NCBI GenBank assembly: GCA_027919835.1
Contig: JANVFP010000002.1
Location: forward strand, 2,062,044-2,126,043
From: Lentinula raphanica
Taxonomy: Eukaryota; Basidiomycota; Agaricomycetes; Agaricales; Omphalotaceae
DNA length: 64,000 nucleotides
Reading direction: 5' to 3'
The notes under the pieces are model-generated. The model saw only the letters and a list, made by a program, of their open reading frames with translations, was not told where the DNA came from and ran no database searches. The position numbers were made by a program, and so were the translations under genes. Below, piece by piece: positions 38,137 through 48,090 of the stretch (positions within the stretch are counted from its first letter, which is position 1; each line of letters begins with the position of its first letter).

Positions 38137-39414
38137 ATGAACAGAGGACAACACTCCGTAGAGCTGCTGCGAAAGCTGATAGCAGCCTATGCATTCCTCC
38201 TCAATGTCATTGTCACTGTTGCTGCTATCTATGCTTCTCCCTATTACTGGAAACAAGACTACCATACATCTGCATTATCAGGGCATGCTTGGGTCCAAGA
38301 ATTGATCAAGGGACATCCAGAACGTATTCACTGTGAGCTTGGAATGCATCTTCATGTATTCATTGCACTGGTAGAGCAGCTCCGTGTTTTGGGTATGCGG
38401 GATACCAAGAATATTCTACTGGAAGAGCAAGTAGCAATCTTCCTCTACATGTGTGTCACTGGCCTATCAACACGTCATGTTGGTGAACGATTCCAGCATG
38501 CTAATGCGACAATATCAAAGTATGTTTTTGCTGTACCTCTGAACCATATCTTGATATTGTCACAGGTACTTTGTAGAGGTTCTTCAAAAACTCTCAGCTC
38601 CTGGTTTTTACAATCGATACGTGCAGCTGCCTGCACAAGATGAACCGGTTCCAGATTTTATCAGATCAAACAAGAAATTCTTTCCCTTTTTCAAAGGTGC
38701 CTTAGGAGCCGTTGATGGTACACATATCACCTGCATCCCTAGTGCAGCCCACCGAGATCTTGCACGGAATCGCAAAGGCTTTTTTTCACAGAATTGCCTT
38801 GCCATCTGCTCCTTCTCTCTCCGTTTTGTATACTTCATCTCTGGATGGGATGGAAGAACAGCTGATGCATCCATGTATGTGGATTCGAGGGTTACTGATC
38901 TTCCTGTTCCGAAGAACCAGTACTATCTTGCCGATGCAGGATTTGGTGCATGCTCTACCCTTCTGCTTCCCTATGCAGGAGTTCGCTACCATTTGAAAGA
39001 ATGGGAGAGAGCCAATGCTAGGCCAGTCAACAAGGAGGAGCTATTTAACTTGCGCCATGCTGTAGCTCGAAACGTAGTGGAGCGTATCTTTGGCATTGTC
39101 AAAGCGCGATGGGTGATTCTCACCCGACCAGCACAGTTCAGCATGGAAATCCAAGCTCTTATCCCCCTGCTCTTGCTGCTCTTCACAACTTCATTCTCCA
39201 ATTTGATCCAGCTGATATTGATGATCTACTCAATGATCACAATCTCTTCAGCAGTGATCTTGGATATAGTCCTGTAGATGATGTTCGTGGAGAGCTTGCA
39301 CCTGGCGCCCCCACTTCAGCGGAAAAAGAGCTTGCAGATCAGACTCGAGATGGAATTGCTCTTGCAATGTGGGAGCAGTATCAGCAGTGGTTGAGGGATG
39401 AAGGTTTATTATAG
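38137..39414 (+). pseudogene. Harbinger DDE transposase, one frame break
   Basis: HARBI1-like transposase (DDE_Tnp_4 type). The start is MNRGQHSVELLRKLIAAYAF. One intron (about 38520-38565) joins HANATISK to YFVEVLQKLSAPGFYNRYVQ. Catalytic residues are visible: D in GALGAVDGTHI, D in YYLADAGFGA, E in NVVERIFGIVKARW. The frame breaks near 39160 in a C run: IQALIP continues correctly only one base out of frame as ALAALHNFILQFDPADIDDL, running to the stop at 39414. One base missing explains it. The catalytic core is upstream of the break, so activity is possible but unlikely. It ends 4 bp from the convergent partner gene's stop. Confidence 0.85.
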
Positions 39415-39418
39415 ATAA

Positions 39419-40706
39419 CTATTGTTGATCGCGAGCCAAAGTACTTGTTATAAATGCTCGATGCCACTCGGGATTAGTGAAACTATTATACATATCCACA
39501 ACTGCCTTGTCCCTCACCAAAATCTGACAAAATGCCATGGCTTCTTCAAAAGGAAGATCAGTTTCTCTCTCAACAAGCTTCACAGCCTTGTCTCGACGAG
39601 CCGGCGTAAGCAACAGCGCCGGGTCAGAAGGAGGCGCTAGAAAGGAGCGCATTACATCACCCATACCTGTAACCTCATTGAGAAGACCAGAAAGAACGTC
39701 TACCCCCTTTGGCTTCTTTCCTGAAGGTAACGGAGTTGCTGTGCTGGTACCTGAACACTTGCGAGAAATTGGTGCAGGAGTTTTGGGAATCACAGGTGCA
39801 GAGTCCTGAAGAAGTGGAGGGAGGCAAATCAATGATCTAACAACACTCGTTAGCCTGCAGTTACAAGATCGGAAGAATTTTTACCTCAGGCATCGTATCT
39901 ATATCCGAGTCATGTCCATCCTCTCCTGCACCTTGTGCCATATCCTTGTCCAATTTTTCGAGGTCCCACTCTTCACTCGCACTTCGAGTCAATCTCGCCT
40001 CTTCATTTTCTGTTGCGCCTTCTTCTACACCTAACGACCGACCCTGAGCTGGACGATAGACATGTGTACCCTTTGGCTTGTAGGGGATGAGCCGCTCCAT
40101 CTTCTGTAGGAATAGCCAACCGTGATTTCGAAAGGGTTTTGCCTTGGTATAATGAGCCACAAACTTCTCCCAGCTATCAGATGTAAGAGCTGTGATGCCA
40201 GCACCGTGTTCGTCACTCCAAGGGCCCCAGCCTGTATGGTCTTTGATCTTCTGAATGATATCGTTGATGCCTTTCAACTGTGTAGGTGACGTTAAGACAC
40301 GCTGGTTTATATGAAGAATACAATAACGCACTGAATTATACTTCGATTGGCATGACTTGCCATCCTTGATTCCTCCCTTCTCAGCAGGCACTGTAGCAAG
40401 ATGCTCAGCAGCGGCATTGAATGTCTTGATTTTGAAGCTAAAGCCCTCTCCAGCCTCAGACCTCTTTTCATAGAGGAAATCCAAGAGTCTCTCAGTTTTG
40501 GCAACATTCCACTGAGCGGGATCATCCTTTCTTTTTCTCCGAGGTCGGCTTTTGGGCTGGGATTGAGAAGCGGGTACTCCACATGTGTGGTTGTCCTCCA
40601 ATTCGGGATGCTCGGACATGTAGAGGAGAGCAAAGTTCAAAGATGAACAGAAAAAAGTAAAGCTCAAACAGGCATCCAGGTCAGGGACCGGAGGTCCTTT
40701 CCTCAT
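39419..40706 (-). CDS. Harbinger-associated Myb/SANT-like DNA-binding protein
   Basis: Second gene usual in PIF/Harbinger elements, thought to bind the termini and help import the transposase. Exon 1 contains RKRKDDPAQWNVAKTERLLD, FLYEKRSEAGEGFSFKIKTF and GKSCQSKYNSVRY, the tryptophan-spaced trihelix/Myb-like block of fungal Harbinger partners, then GWGPWSDEHGAGITALTSDS. An intron near 39840-39890 joins DSDIDTMPE to the C-terminal exon, which ends WHRAFITSTLARDQQ. A later in-frame ATG at 40619 (MSEHPELEDNH) may be the true start, since the leader before it is hydrophobic and unlike the family. No lesion seen. Confidence 0.8.
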
Positions 40707-41192
40707 TAGCGTAAGAAAGTGGATGACAAATCAATAATCGGACAGGTGAGCCGGCTTAGTAAGGCTGGTCACATTGGGTCACAAAATCAGAAAGAAATGA
40801 GATTTTGAAATGAAGTGTCATTTCGATACTGAACAGGCCCTAATGATGCCAAGCACGGTGGTGTATGGCATCCTTGTACAAGTCAAATGTGCTGATTCTC
40901 ACTATGTGGCAATAAATACTTGAATATTGTCAGATATTTCAGATATAGAAGGGGTCCAGAGGCCTCCATAGACCCATCATTTGTAGTAGGTAATGGTTCG
41001 TAATACTATCAGCCGGAGTCTTGCCGCGGTCAAAGCGTTCGTTTGCATCCCGCCCAATTCTCATGACCTCGACTGTGAGAAATTCTCGTCACTGCTTGTT
41101 TCCCGCCCTCCCGCCTTTATCCCGCTGGCGCTTAAAACTTTCGGAGTTCAAAACCACTTAGAAAAACATCTAGCGCATCAATTTTTGTCCAA

Positions 41193-41473
41193 CATCAGGA
41201 AAAATATTCTCATCTCTAGAGTCTCCAGAGATACCCCCCCATTCCTAGGTAGTCTCAGAGAGCCTAGAGTATCTGAGTTCTTTGAGGCTTCTAAAAATTC
41301 TCTGGGTGCTTTCTGGTGCTTTCTGGTGCTTTCTGATGCTTTCTGATGCTTTCAGGATCTTTCAGGATCTCTAGGATGTTTTTTGATCTTTCAAAGTTCA
41401 CAAAAATCTCTGAGCAGCCTAGGAATTGGGGGTATCTCTGGGGACTCTAGAGATGAGAATATTTTTCCTGATG
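41193..41473. mobile_element. CATCAGG-family MITE, copy 1
   Basis: 281 bp, with about 30-bp inverted ends beginning CATCAGGAAAAATATTCTCA and dinucleotide AA on both sides (41191-41192, 41474-41475). The inside has a minisatellite of GGTGCTTTCT-like units (about 41308-41370). It sits just inside the KDZ left arm. No coding capacity. Confidence 0.85.
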
Positions 41474-41519
41474 AACGGCAATGAATTCAAATAACGATAA
41501 CTCGTTCGACAACACTACG

Positions 41520-43107
41520 CTAAGCACTAGAAGTGTTTGTTACGTCTGCGGCAACTGCCCTCTTCTTTCGTGGGCCACGAGGTTTGTTCGCATCCGAGCG
41601 TTTCTTCCTCTTCTTCTGAACATAAGCAACACCGGTACCGTCCTCTGCCCTCACCGCAAACGAGTTGACAAACGTCGCAGTAGTCGAGGACGTAGCTGTC
41701 GAGTCCAAAGGAGCGCTAGTGTCTGCAGTGACGGATTCACTAGGAACGATGCTCTGGCTGGTGGGCGTCGCGTCGGCAGCGTCTGAAGTGGGATCGTTCT
41801 CACTGCGAGGTTGCTCCTCCACCACCTGAGTTTGCCTCTCAGCTTCGTGGAAACGGTTGGGATTTCGACTCCACTCGGCGTATTCAGAAGCAGTCATCTT
41901 GTAAAAGTGAGTGTTGTCGTTCTGAAAGGATGCAGTGAGGAGTCGAACATCGGCTCCTGTAGTGAGACTACTAGGGCACACGAATTTGATGCCGGGAGGC
42001 CAGTTCTTCAATATAATGCCAAACGGAGCGGTGATGCGTTCTCCGAAGTTGGTGTATAGCATTCGGGAGACTTTTGTTTTCCCAGCACATTGCTCTGATA
42101 ACTGTTAGTTACGATAATGCGTTGGACGCAGAATACTCACGAAGTTTATCAAGAATCAACTGAGCAAGCTTGGCCTTTTCATTCTGCAGTTGCTGGGCGT
42201 ACGAAGTCACGACTCCTTCGATGCCTGAAAGCATGTAGCCTTCCATCCTCTTGCCCAACTCATCCGGTCCCATCTTGAACGCCAGGGAAAAGAACTCCAC
42301 GACACGGTTGCTGGAGACTACGATGCGGGGGGCGTTGAAATGGCTGAGATCACTGCGCACAGTGATCAGAATGCTCTCGTTGCCGGTACGCATCACCAAG
42401 CGCATCAACTACATAGGTCAAGTGGTCAGTTAAATATGCAAAGACAGTAAGCCTTGTAACTCACCGCCTCTTCGCAGCCATCCAGGGTTAGCCGGGAGTC
42501 ATGGAATGCTGCAAGGGAAGTATTGTGATGACCGATTTCTCGGTTGACGCGGTTCTCCTCTAGGACGTCGATATGGTCCTTTGTAGCTTCCATTCGTTCC
42601 TCTTCATTCATGGTCGCCCATTTCTTCGCAATCTCAGTAATGTGATTCGACAGCCTTTCCTTGTCTCCTCCTGGCGCTACACCTGGATATGCTTTCAATA
42701 AAGAAACAATAGTATCGAAATAAATTTTGCTTGCCTTCATTAATTTTCGCCATCTCTAAGCTCGTGAAAGCATTCCACATTCCAGAACGTTTTGCCCGAA
42801 TTTTCAAACGATGCGTCTGATATATGTCGTCCACGATTTGCTTGACAGTATACTTGCCACACTCCTCTCTGATTTTCGTAGCCTCGTCAAAAATCATCGC
42901 TTGGACGGCCAAGATTTTCTCGGTGTAGAGAGACTTCTCGTCCGAGCGCCTTTGCTTTCGAGCCAACTTCTCCTGATTGGTGAGTTTCTTGACGTTCCGA
43001 GGTTTGACCCTATAACGCCAAGGTCGCCTCGACTGTCCTTCAGCCCGAGCTTCACTGAGGAACTGCTCGAGGGCTTGACCTTTTTTCGCAGTCTTCAAAC
43101 GTGGCAT
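41520..43107 (-). CDS. KDZ cargo: nuclear protein with HMG-box-like region
   Basis: Four exons. The start is MPRLKTAKKGQALEQFLSEA, then a basic coiled-coil-like region (EKLARKQRRSDEKSLYTEKI). Across the first intron a helical block reads RSGMWNAFTSLEMAKINE, AYPGVAPGGDKERLSNHITE and IAKKWATMNEEERMEATKDH; the W/F spacing and KKW..M...ER pattern recall an HMG box, but the match is weak. Later exons give VRSDLSHFNAPRIVVSSNRV, NFGERITAPFGIILKNWPPG and FVCPSSLTTGADVRLLTASF. The C-terminus has a bipartite basic signal, KKRKKRSDANKPRGPRKKR. A DNA-binding nuclear partner of the element is inferred. The frame looks intact. Confidence 0.65.
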
Positions 43108-43221
43108 GGAGAGTACGGTGGTACGATGAGACAACAAAAAATTCGACTGTTATTTTTCGACACTATTGAATATACATTTGAAAGCACAGTGCAGAGCGAC
43201 GGAGTGTTTACATTGCGACGG

Positions 43222-44559
43222 TCAGTTGGTAATTGAACCATGATAAAGGTCAAACAAGAAAAGGGCCAATCCTTCGGTAATCACGTCACCAAATTCCTGC
43301 TGGACACTCTCGAAGAAATCTTGGCAATCCTCAGCGACGGAGAGCATATTCTCGATGCCTTCAATCGAGACACCATCCCACTCTTGACAGAACAGATAAT
43401 GGCGCACCCAATCGCTACCAGAAGTTTCTTCGGCATGATCGCGACCCTTCCCCTTCCCCTTCGGCTTCTGTTTGGTTGGGGACTCGCCGTAGGAGATATT
43501 CACGCTAGGCAAATAAATGACAACCCCACCAGATGCCGTCGGAACAGGTGTATGCAGACTGCCGGTATCGAACCCACGATCTGGCGTGTAAGGACAGGGG
43601 GCAGGCGACGCAGAGGCTCTCTGACTCGCAGAGGCTGCAGCAAGACGGTTCAGAATCAACGTCGGGGCAGGAGAGCTCTGAGGAGTGTTCGAAGCCGATA
43701 CAGCGGCAGAAGGGCTCGAAGGCATGTTCAACGCAGCAGATGGTGTAGGACCAGGGTTATTAGTAGCTACAGTCGCACCCGCAGCAGCTACAGTCGACGG
43801 AGGGGCAGCAGTCGAAGCAGTCGAAGCCGCAGGAGGGGCAGCATTCGAAGGGGCAGCAGTTGAAGGGGCAGGAGAGGCGGGGGCAGGTGCTGTAGGTGCA
43901 GGTGTATGGAGCGTCGTAGACAAGATTCCGTGGGGATACACGCTCGCACGAATAGTCGCTGCATCAGCTGGTTGAAACGTTGGATTATAGTTGTACAGCA
44001 AGCCAGCGGGATTGGCATCGAACGAGATCGCAGAGTAAAGGGCTTCACGAAAACTTCCAAAACCAAAAGCTCGGCGAAAGGCAGCCCTCGAATTGTCGAC
44101 GCTCTGGAATGCTTCGCGGCTATACGATAGTTTGTTACTGCAGATTGAATGAGTTGAGCAGGTAACTTACGTGCTTTGATAAATGCCAGCGTGGGTGGCA
44201 TACCGAGCATGCCACCAGATCCTAGTGCCTTGACCTAAACCTTCATCTTGTATCAACGCCGCCTCCGTCGTACTGAGCTCGTTCGAGTGCAAGATCGCGG
44301 AAGCAAACTGAGCAGAAGAGGCGTTGGCGTTCTGCGCAACGAACGGTTGAAGGTTATCGAGAATGATCCTCGCTTGACTGTTTGTATTCGCCTGGATAGA
44401 AATGGGGAGATGCGGACCATTTCCCCCGCTTCTCCTCCATTGCCTGCGAACGAGAGAAGTGAGATGATAGATGTGTATGATCAAAGAAATTACTCACATT
44501 GTGGTGTGTAGGCTTCCGCCTGTGGGACTGAGAAAAACGAAACGTTGTTGCATGGACAT
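43222..44559 (-). CDS. KDZ cargo: Ala/Pro-rich protein of unknown function
   Basis: Not recognised. Three exons: MSMQQRFVFLSPTGGSLHTT, then WRRSGGNGPHLPISIQANTN, NLQPFVAQNANASSAQFASA and WWHARYATHAGIYQST, then REAFQSVDNSRAAFRRAFGF, YSAISFDANPAGLLYNYNPT. A long Ala/Pro/Ser tract follows (APTAPAPASPAPSTAAPSNA and on), encoded by repeated GCAGC/GTCGAAGC units. The C-terminal globular part reads DWVRHYLFCQEWDGVSIEGI and FGDVITEGLALFLFDLYHGS, stop at 43222. Its start lies about 300 bp from the dioxygenase's likely start in divergent orientation, so the two may share a promoter. The family is probably confined to such elements, which is inference. Confidence 0.6.
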
Positions 44560-44855
44560 GGTCGAAAGAGATCAAGAGATGTTTGGAACTCAGACGGTTG
44601 ATTTTAATCTTTTATACCTGCCCTGCAAAAATTTATAGAAAATGCGAAATCGATGGAAATCCGACGGAAATATTCTGTGACATGAATCAAAGTCTTGTGA
44701 CTTGCAACTACCACTCCGTTCGACTTGAACATGAAGATCAGATTGAAGCTGAATCGCGGTAAGTGATGATGATTGAAGCTTCGTAGTTGAACGTTGGTTC
44801 GTGCATTGGGGAAGCCCACATCAAACTCTGAAAAAATACTTTGAATACCTGTGCA
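44560..44855. promoter_or_regulatory. Divergent promoter interval of KDZ cargo genes
   Basis: Roughly 300 bp between the Ala/Pro-rich gene and the TET/JBP gene. It includes a TTTTATACC stretch at 44611 on the plus strand (TATAAAAG on the minus strand) about 50 bp from the minus-strand start, a plausible TATA box. The right border depends on the uncertain dioxygenase start. Confidence 0.4.
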
Positions 44856-46476
44856 ATGGGAATTCGAGGTTATTCTTTCATTGTGCTGTTGTGTGGTATT
44901 CCTTGGGGGCATGAGCCAGCGTTCAGTGCAGTTTCTTGGGTGCGAGGAATTTTAGTAACATTTCTCTTTTGTCAGATATAGGGAAAGATTTGGGTGTCTC
45001 TGCTTACATACTAAGCAGTGGTTTCAACTTCGCAAATGCTTTGTTGGACGTAGTCCTGTACGAATCTGAACGGGATGAGCTTTTTGGTCAGACCGACAAC
45101 GGCCACGAAACAACGCCTTCACCACTAACAAGCTTACCTCCTTCTCCTCTGCCTTCACGGTCAGTATCCCCGCTGCTGCAAGACCCAAACCCTACCGCAG
45201 CTCCGCCGAAATCTCAGAGCCGTAAACGACATTCCAAAAATCAAAGCAAAAGAAACAAGAAGAAGCGACGGCTCGAAGAACCAAAGAATGCAGCTTCCAT
45301 TTTGCCTCGTTCTGCAGCGACCACGAGACACGTCACAGCTGCAGTGCCTATTCCTTCGCAGTTCACTACCTTGACCGACGCCAAAGTTGCTTCGACCGGA
45401 TATGTTGGGTTACGCACTGTGGAACCCGATACAGATGGCCAGGAGTTCTCTCTTTCGGACCTCGTCGGTTCTCAATCGAAGTTTGATTTCAATTTAATTG
45501 AGTGGAATGCAAAGTAAGCGCGCGCCACACAGTCGAGTGTTCTTGTACTAATGCATTGCTTTTCAGACAGACCATGCCCATCATCGACAATGATGGTCGT
45601 CTGACCACCATCCTTGTTGCACCACCTCAAATGGTTGAGTGGAAAACGTGCACCCATGCCGCTACCGAAGCTCTGAAGAAGGAATGCAGCCGGTGTGGGT
45701 TTATGGCAGAACAGAAAGATCATCGCCGAGGCAAGTTCCCAGCACTATCATCTGGTATTCTCTACGGCAATGGCATGACGGTACGTTCATATTCAAATCT
45801 TGAACACGGACTCATCTTCTCCATTATGATTCAGGAACCTGCCAACATATCACACAACGTGAAGAATACCGCTGCACTGAAGCGCTTGACAAGCCATTGG
45901 GCGTTCGAGCGAATGTCAGGTTTTGTCACGGGGGTAATGAAAGTATGGGCTCCACGTCTCTACAACTACTACGAAACACACCTCGACGCCGTATTGGACT
46001 CTGACTCGCACCTCCATCGGCCTTTCGAGAACAGCGTTTTCGCCGCTGCCGCATTCAATTTCGGTCCCAAAACTGTCTGTTTTCCTCATGTTGATTTCGG
46101 TAATCTTCCATTCGGATGGTGCCCAATATGGTCTTTGGGAAAGTACAACTACAAGAAGGGTGGCCATCTCGTGCTGTGGGACTTGAAGCTCGTCGTCGAG
46201 TTTCCTCCAGGTTCACTGATAATCATTCCTTCAGGAGTACTTCGACATTCTAACACTTCCATCGCGTACCGTGAGACTCGGTATTCTTTTACACAATACA
46301 CACCTGGAGGGCTCTTCCGCTGGGTTCAAGATTTTGGATTTCAGACATTCGAGAACTACGTTAAGTACCGTGACCCAGCAGCTGCTAAGCGAGACGATGA
46401 GGAGAAACGGCGCCGCTGGCAAACGGGGTTAAGCTTATTCTCGACGTCGTCAGAACTTGGATGGGACATTAGCTAG
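44856..46476 (+). CDS. TET/JBP-family 2-oxoglutarate/Fe(II) dioxygenase carried by the KDZ element
   Basis: Predicted oxidase of 5-methylcytosine in DNA. Characterised agaric relatives (Coprinopsis cinerea CcTET) convert 5mC to hydroxymethyl, formyl and carboxyl forms. The N-terminal half is disordered and basic (SRKRHSKNQSKRNKKKRRLE, a nuclear signal). The core begins QTMPIIDNDGRLTTILVAPP, then RRGKFPALSSGILYGNGMT, intron, EPANISHNVKN. The Fe ligands are H and D in FPHVDFGNLPFGW and the distal H in GVLRHSNT; the 2-oxoglutarate Arg is in RETRYSFTQYTPGGLFRWV. Two introns around 45516-45567 and 45781-45834 splice in frame. No lesion in the catalytic domain. The first exon is unsure: an ATG at 44856 with a weak donor joins in frame to IGKDLGVSAY; the region from about 44975 is secure. 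Confidence 0.85.
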
Positions 46477-46896
46477 ACCACAATATACAATGCTTTTACA
46501 CACACATGAATCTGTCATTGAACATGAGATGAACCCTTGAACTATGCTTGCACGATGATATTTGAAAGTATGAGTTGAATCTATATGAAATCTCAACCAG
46601 AAATCTGCCCATTTTATCATATATCAATACTATGTCCTCCCCCCCCTCAGTGAAAGAGTGTCTTGAGTGCTCATATATAAGTCTACAGCTTATTCAACAT
46701 TTCTCCTACATCCACTACCCTAGTACCATTGAAAACAACGAGTTTTTTGCAAGATTTCTTGGTGTAGGCGCCCATAAGCGCTCGCAGGAATTTCGCCACG
46801 CACAGAAGGAATTTTGCCACGCACAGAGGCGCTACTCAGGCGGCAATGCTGAGTGCTGATTACCAAATACTCCATTTCACATAACTCCTACCATTG
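46477..46896. other. KDZ internal spacer with short tandem repeat
   Basis: About 0.4 kb. GGAATTTCGCCACGCACAGA is followed at once by a near-identical copy with TTTTGCC (about 46787-46830). No gene recognised. Confidence 0.5.
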
Positions 46897-47938
46897 ATGC
46901 CCAAACAACTCCATGGACCACCGCCTGACAGCCAACTAGAACTTCACGGAGAAGAGGAGAAGGAGTTCCTGAAGTCGCTGGGCTATGACAATGATTTAAT
47001 GGACTTTCTGATTGCCACTCGCGCAGATGCAAGACGGTATCATACCCGGAAGGACCGTCAACGAGAATACTATCAGAGGCAGCTATCTTTCTCTTTTCAC
47101 TCCATCTTCTCTCATGCTCTGTGCATATAGGAACCGCAAAAAAAAACTCATGTACCAGAGAGAGCGCCGAAGAAAACAACGTGAAACCGAAACTGTGGCA
47201 CAGAAGGAGGCGCTTAGAGCTGCTCGTCGTTACTCACAGGCTGCATATCGAGAACTCAACCGAGACTATCTTCGAGTGAAGGAAGCTGAGCGGCGCGCAT
47301 GTCTTAAATCATGGTGTGTCCTCTCACTTCTTCACAAGCAGTTGATTCTGACTCTTGCTTCAGCAACGGAAAAATGTCTACTCAATGATCCTGATAGCTA
47401 TCACTTGTTCGTTTCGTTTGATAATATATCCCATCAGTTCGATTCTTTCGCCGACGGTTTGGACCCTTCCCCGACGGTCCAAAGCCTGCATAAAGCAGGC
47501 TTGTGAGAAATCAAAGTCCCCCTCCTTCGACTCTCTTCGTTCCATGTCTTCTGCAATAATTTGGCCTTCTACACCCCTGCCGCCTTTCCAGCGTCCTGCT
47601 CACTGGCCATCACACATTGATCACCAAAACATCTATCTAACTGGCGAAGCAGAAAGGAGAGCCATTCTGCAGACAATCGAAATCGACGAAGGTGTTTCGA
47701 GCGAGGCTGTGGAGGCTTATGTGGACGGTTTCGTAGCAGAAAGAGATGAATATCGTCGCCGAATGGCTGAGATCCGACCAACCATTGAAACCAAAATTCG
47801 GTGAGTGAGTGTTCACACAACGCAAACTAAGTCATCCTTATGTTCTGCTTCCTCAGGAATGAAATTTTCATGCATGTACAACGAGCGTCTTGGGCTAACG
47901 GCTGGCCAATCACAGAGGCAACTTTGAGCAAAATCTGA
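46897..47938 (+). CDS. KDZ cargo: charged, coiled-coil hypothetical protein
   Basis: Not recognised. It starts MPKQLHGPPPDSQLELHGEE and continues EKEFLKSLGYDNDLMDFLIA, then after an intron KKKLMYQRERRRKQRETETV, QAAYRELNRDYLRVKEAERR, a highly charged helix likely to form a coiled coil. One reading stops at 47506 (SPTVQSLHKAGL). A further exon, NIYLTGEAERRAILQTIEID, VDGFVAERDEYRRRMAEIRP, splices in frame to RNEIFMHVQRASWANGWPIT and stops at 47938. I could not find a splice that joins the two parts in frame, so this may be one damaged gene or two short ones. It is convergent with the transposase. Confidence 0.4.
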
Positions 47939-48090
47939 CTTGTAGCGTACGAGCAAGCAGAGTATGTAATTCACCTGACACTTAGAGAGGAGGATGCCAC
48001 AGCTCGTGTGAGCGATGAAGCCTCTCAGCGCTGGGTCGACATTGATTGAATGTACATGATATATGAATACAATGATATATTATCGTGTCC

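Larger units (their letters stand above)
37615..40840. mobile_element. PIF/Harbinger DNA transposon
   Basis: Terminal repeats start GGGCCTGTTCAGTATCGAAA and pair over about 24 bp; the 3-bp target duplication TAA lies at 37612-37614 and 40841-40843. The intact KDZ arm on the other side gives the pre-insertion sequence and proves the borders. It carries the usual two genes, a DDE transposase (+) and a Myb/SANT-like protein (-), in convergent order. Its left terminal repeat is split by a hAT-type MITE. Length without that MITE is about 2.87 kb. Confidence 0.93.
37583..41172 (+). repeat. KDZ left inverted arm (split by Harbinger element)
   Basis: The arm runs 37583-37614, is interrupted by the Harbinger insertion plus one TAA copy, and resumes 40844-41172. 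It is the complement of the right arm up to GAAAAACATCT, after which the two sides diverge. An open frame (MVRNTISRSLAAVKAF...) crosses both arms and is not taken as a gene. Confidence 0.85.

Noticed and set aside
40993..41346. Open frame MVRNTISRSLAAVKAF... in the KDZ left arm and its twin in the right arm
   Set aside because: It exists in both arms because they are inverted copies; it has no family motif and the four differences are explained by CpG position, not codon selection.
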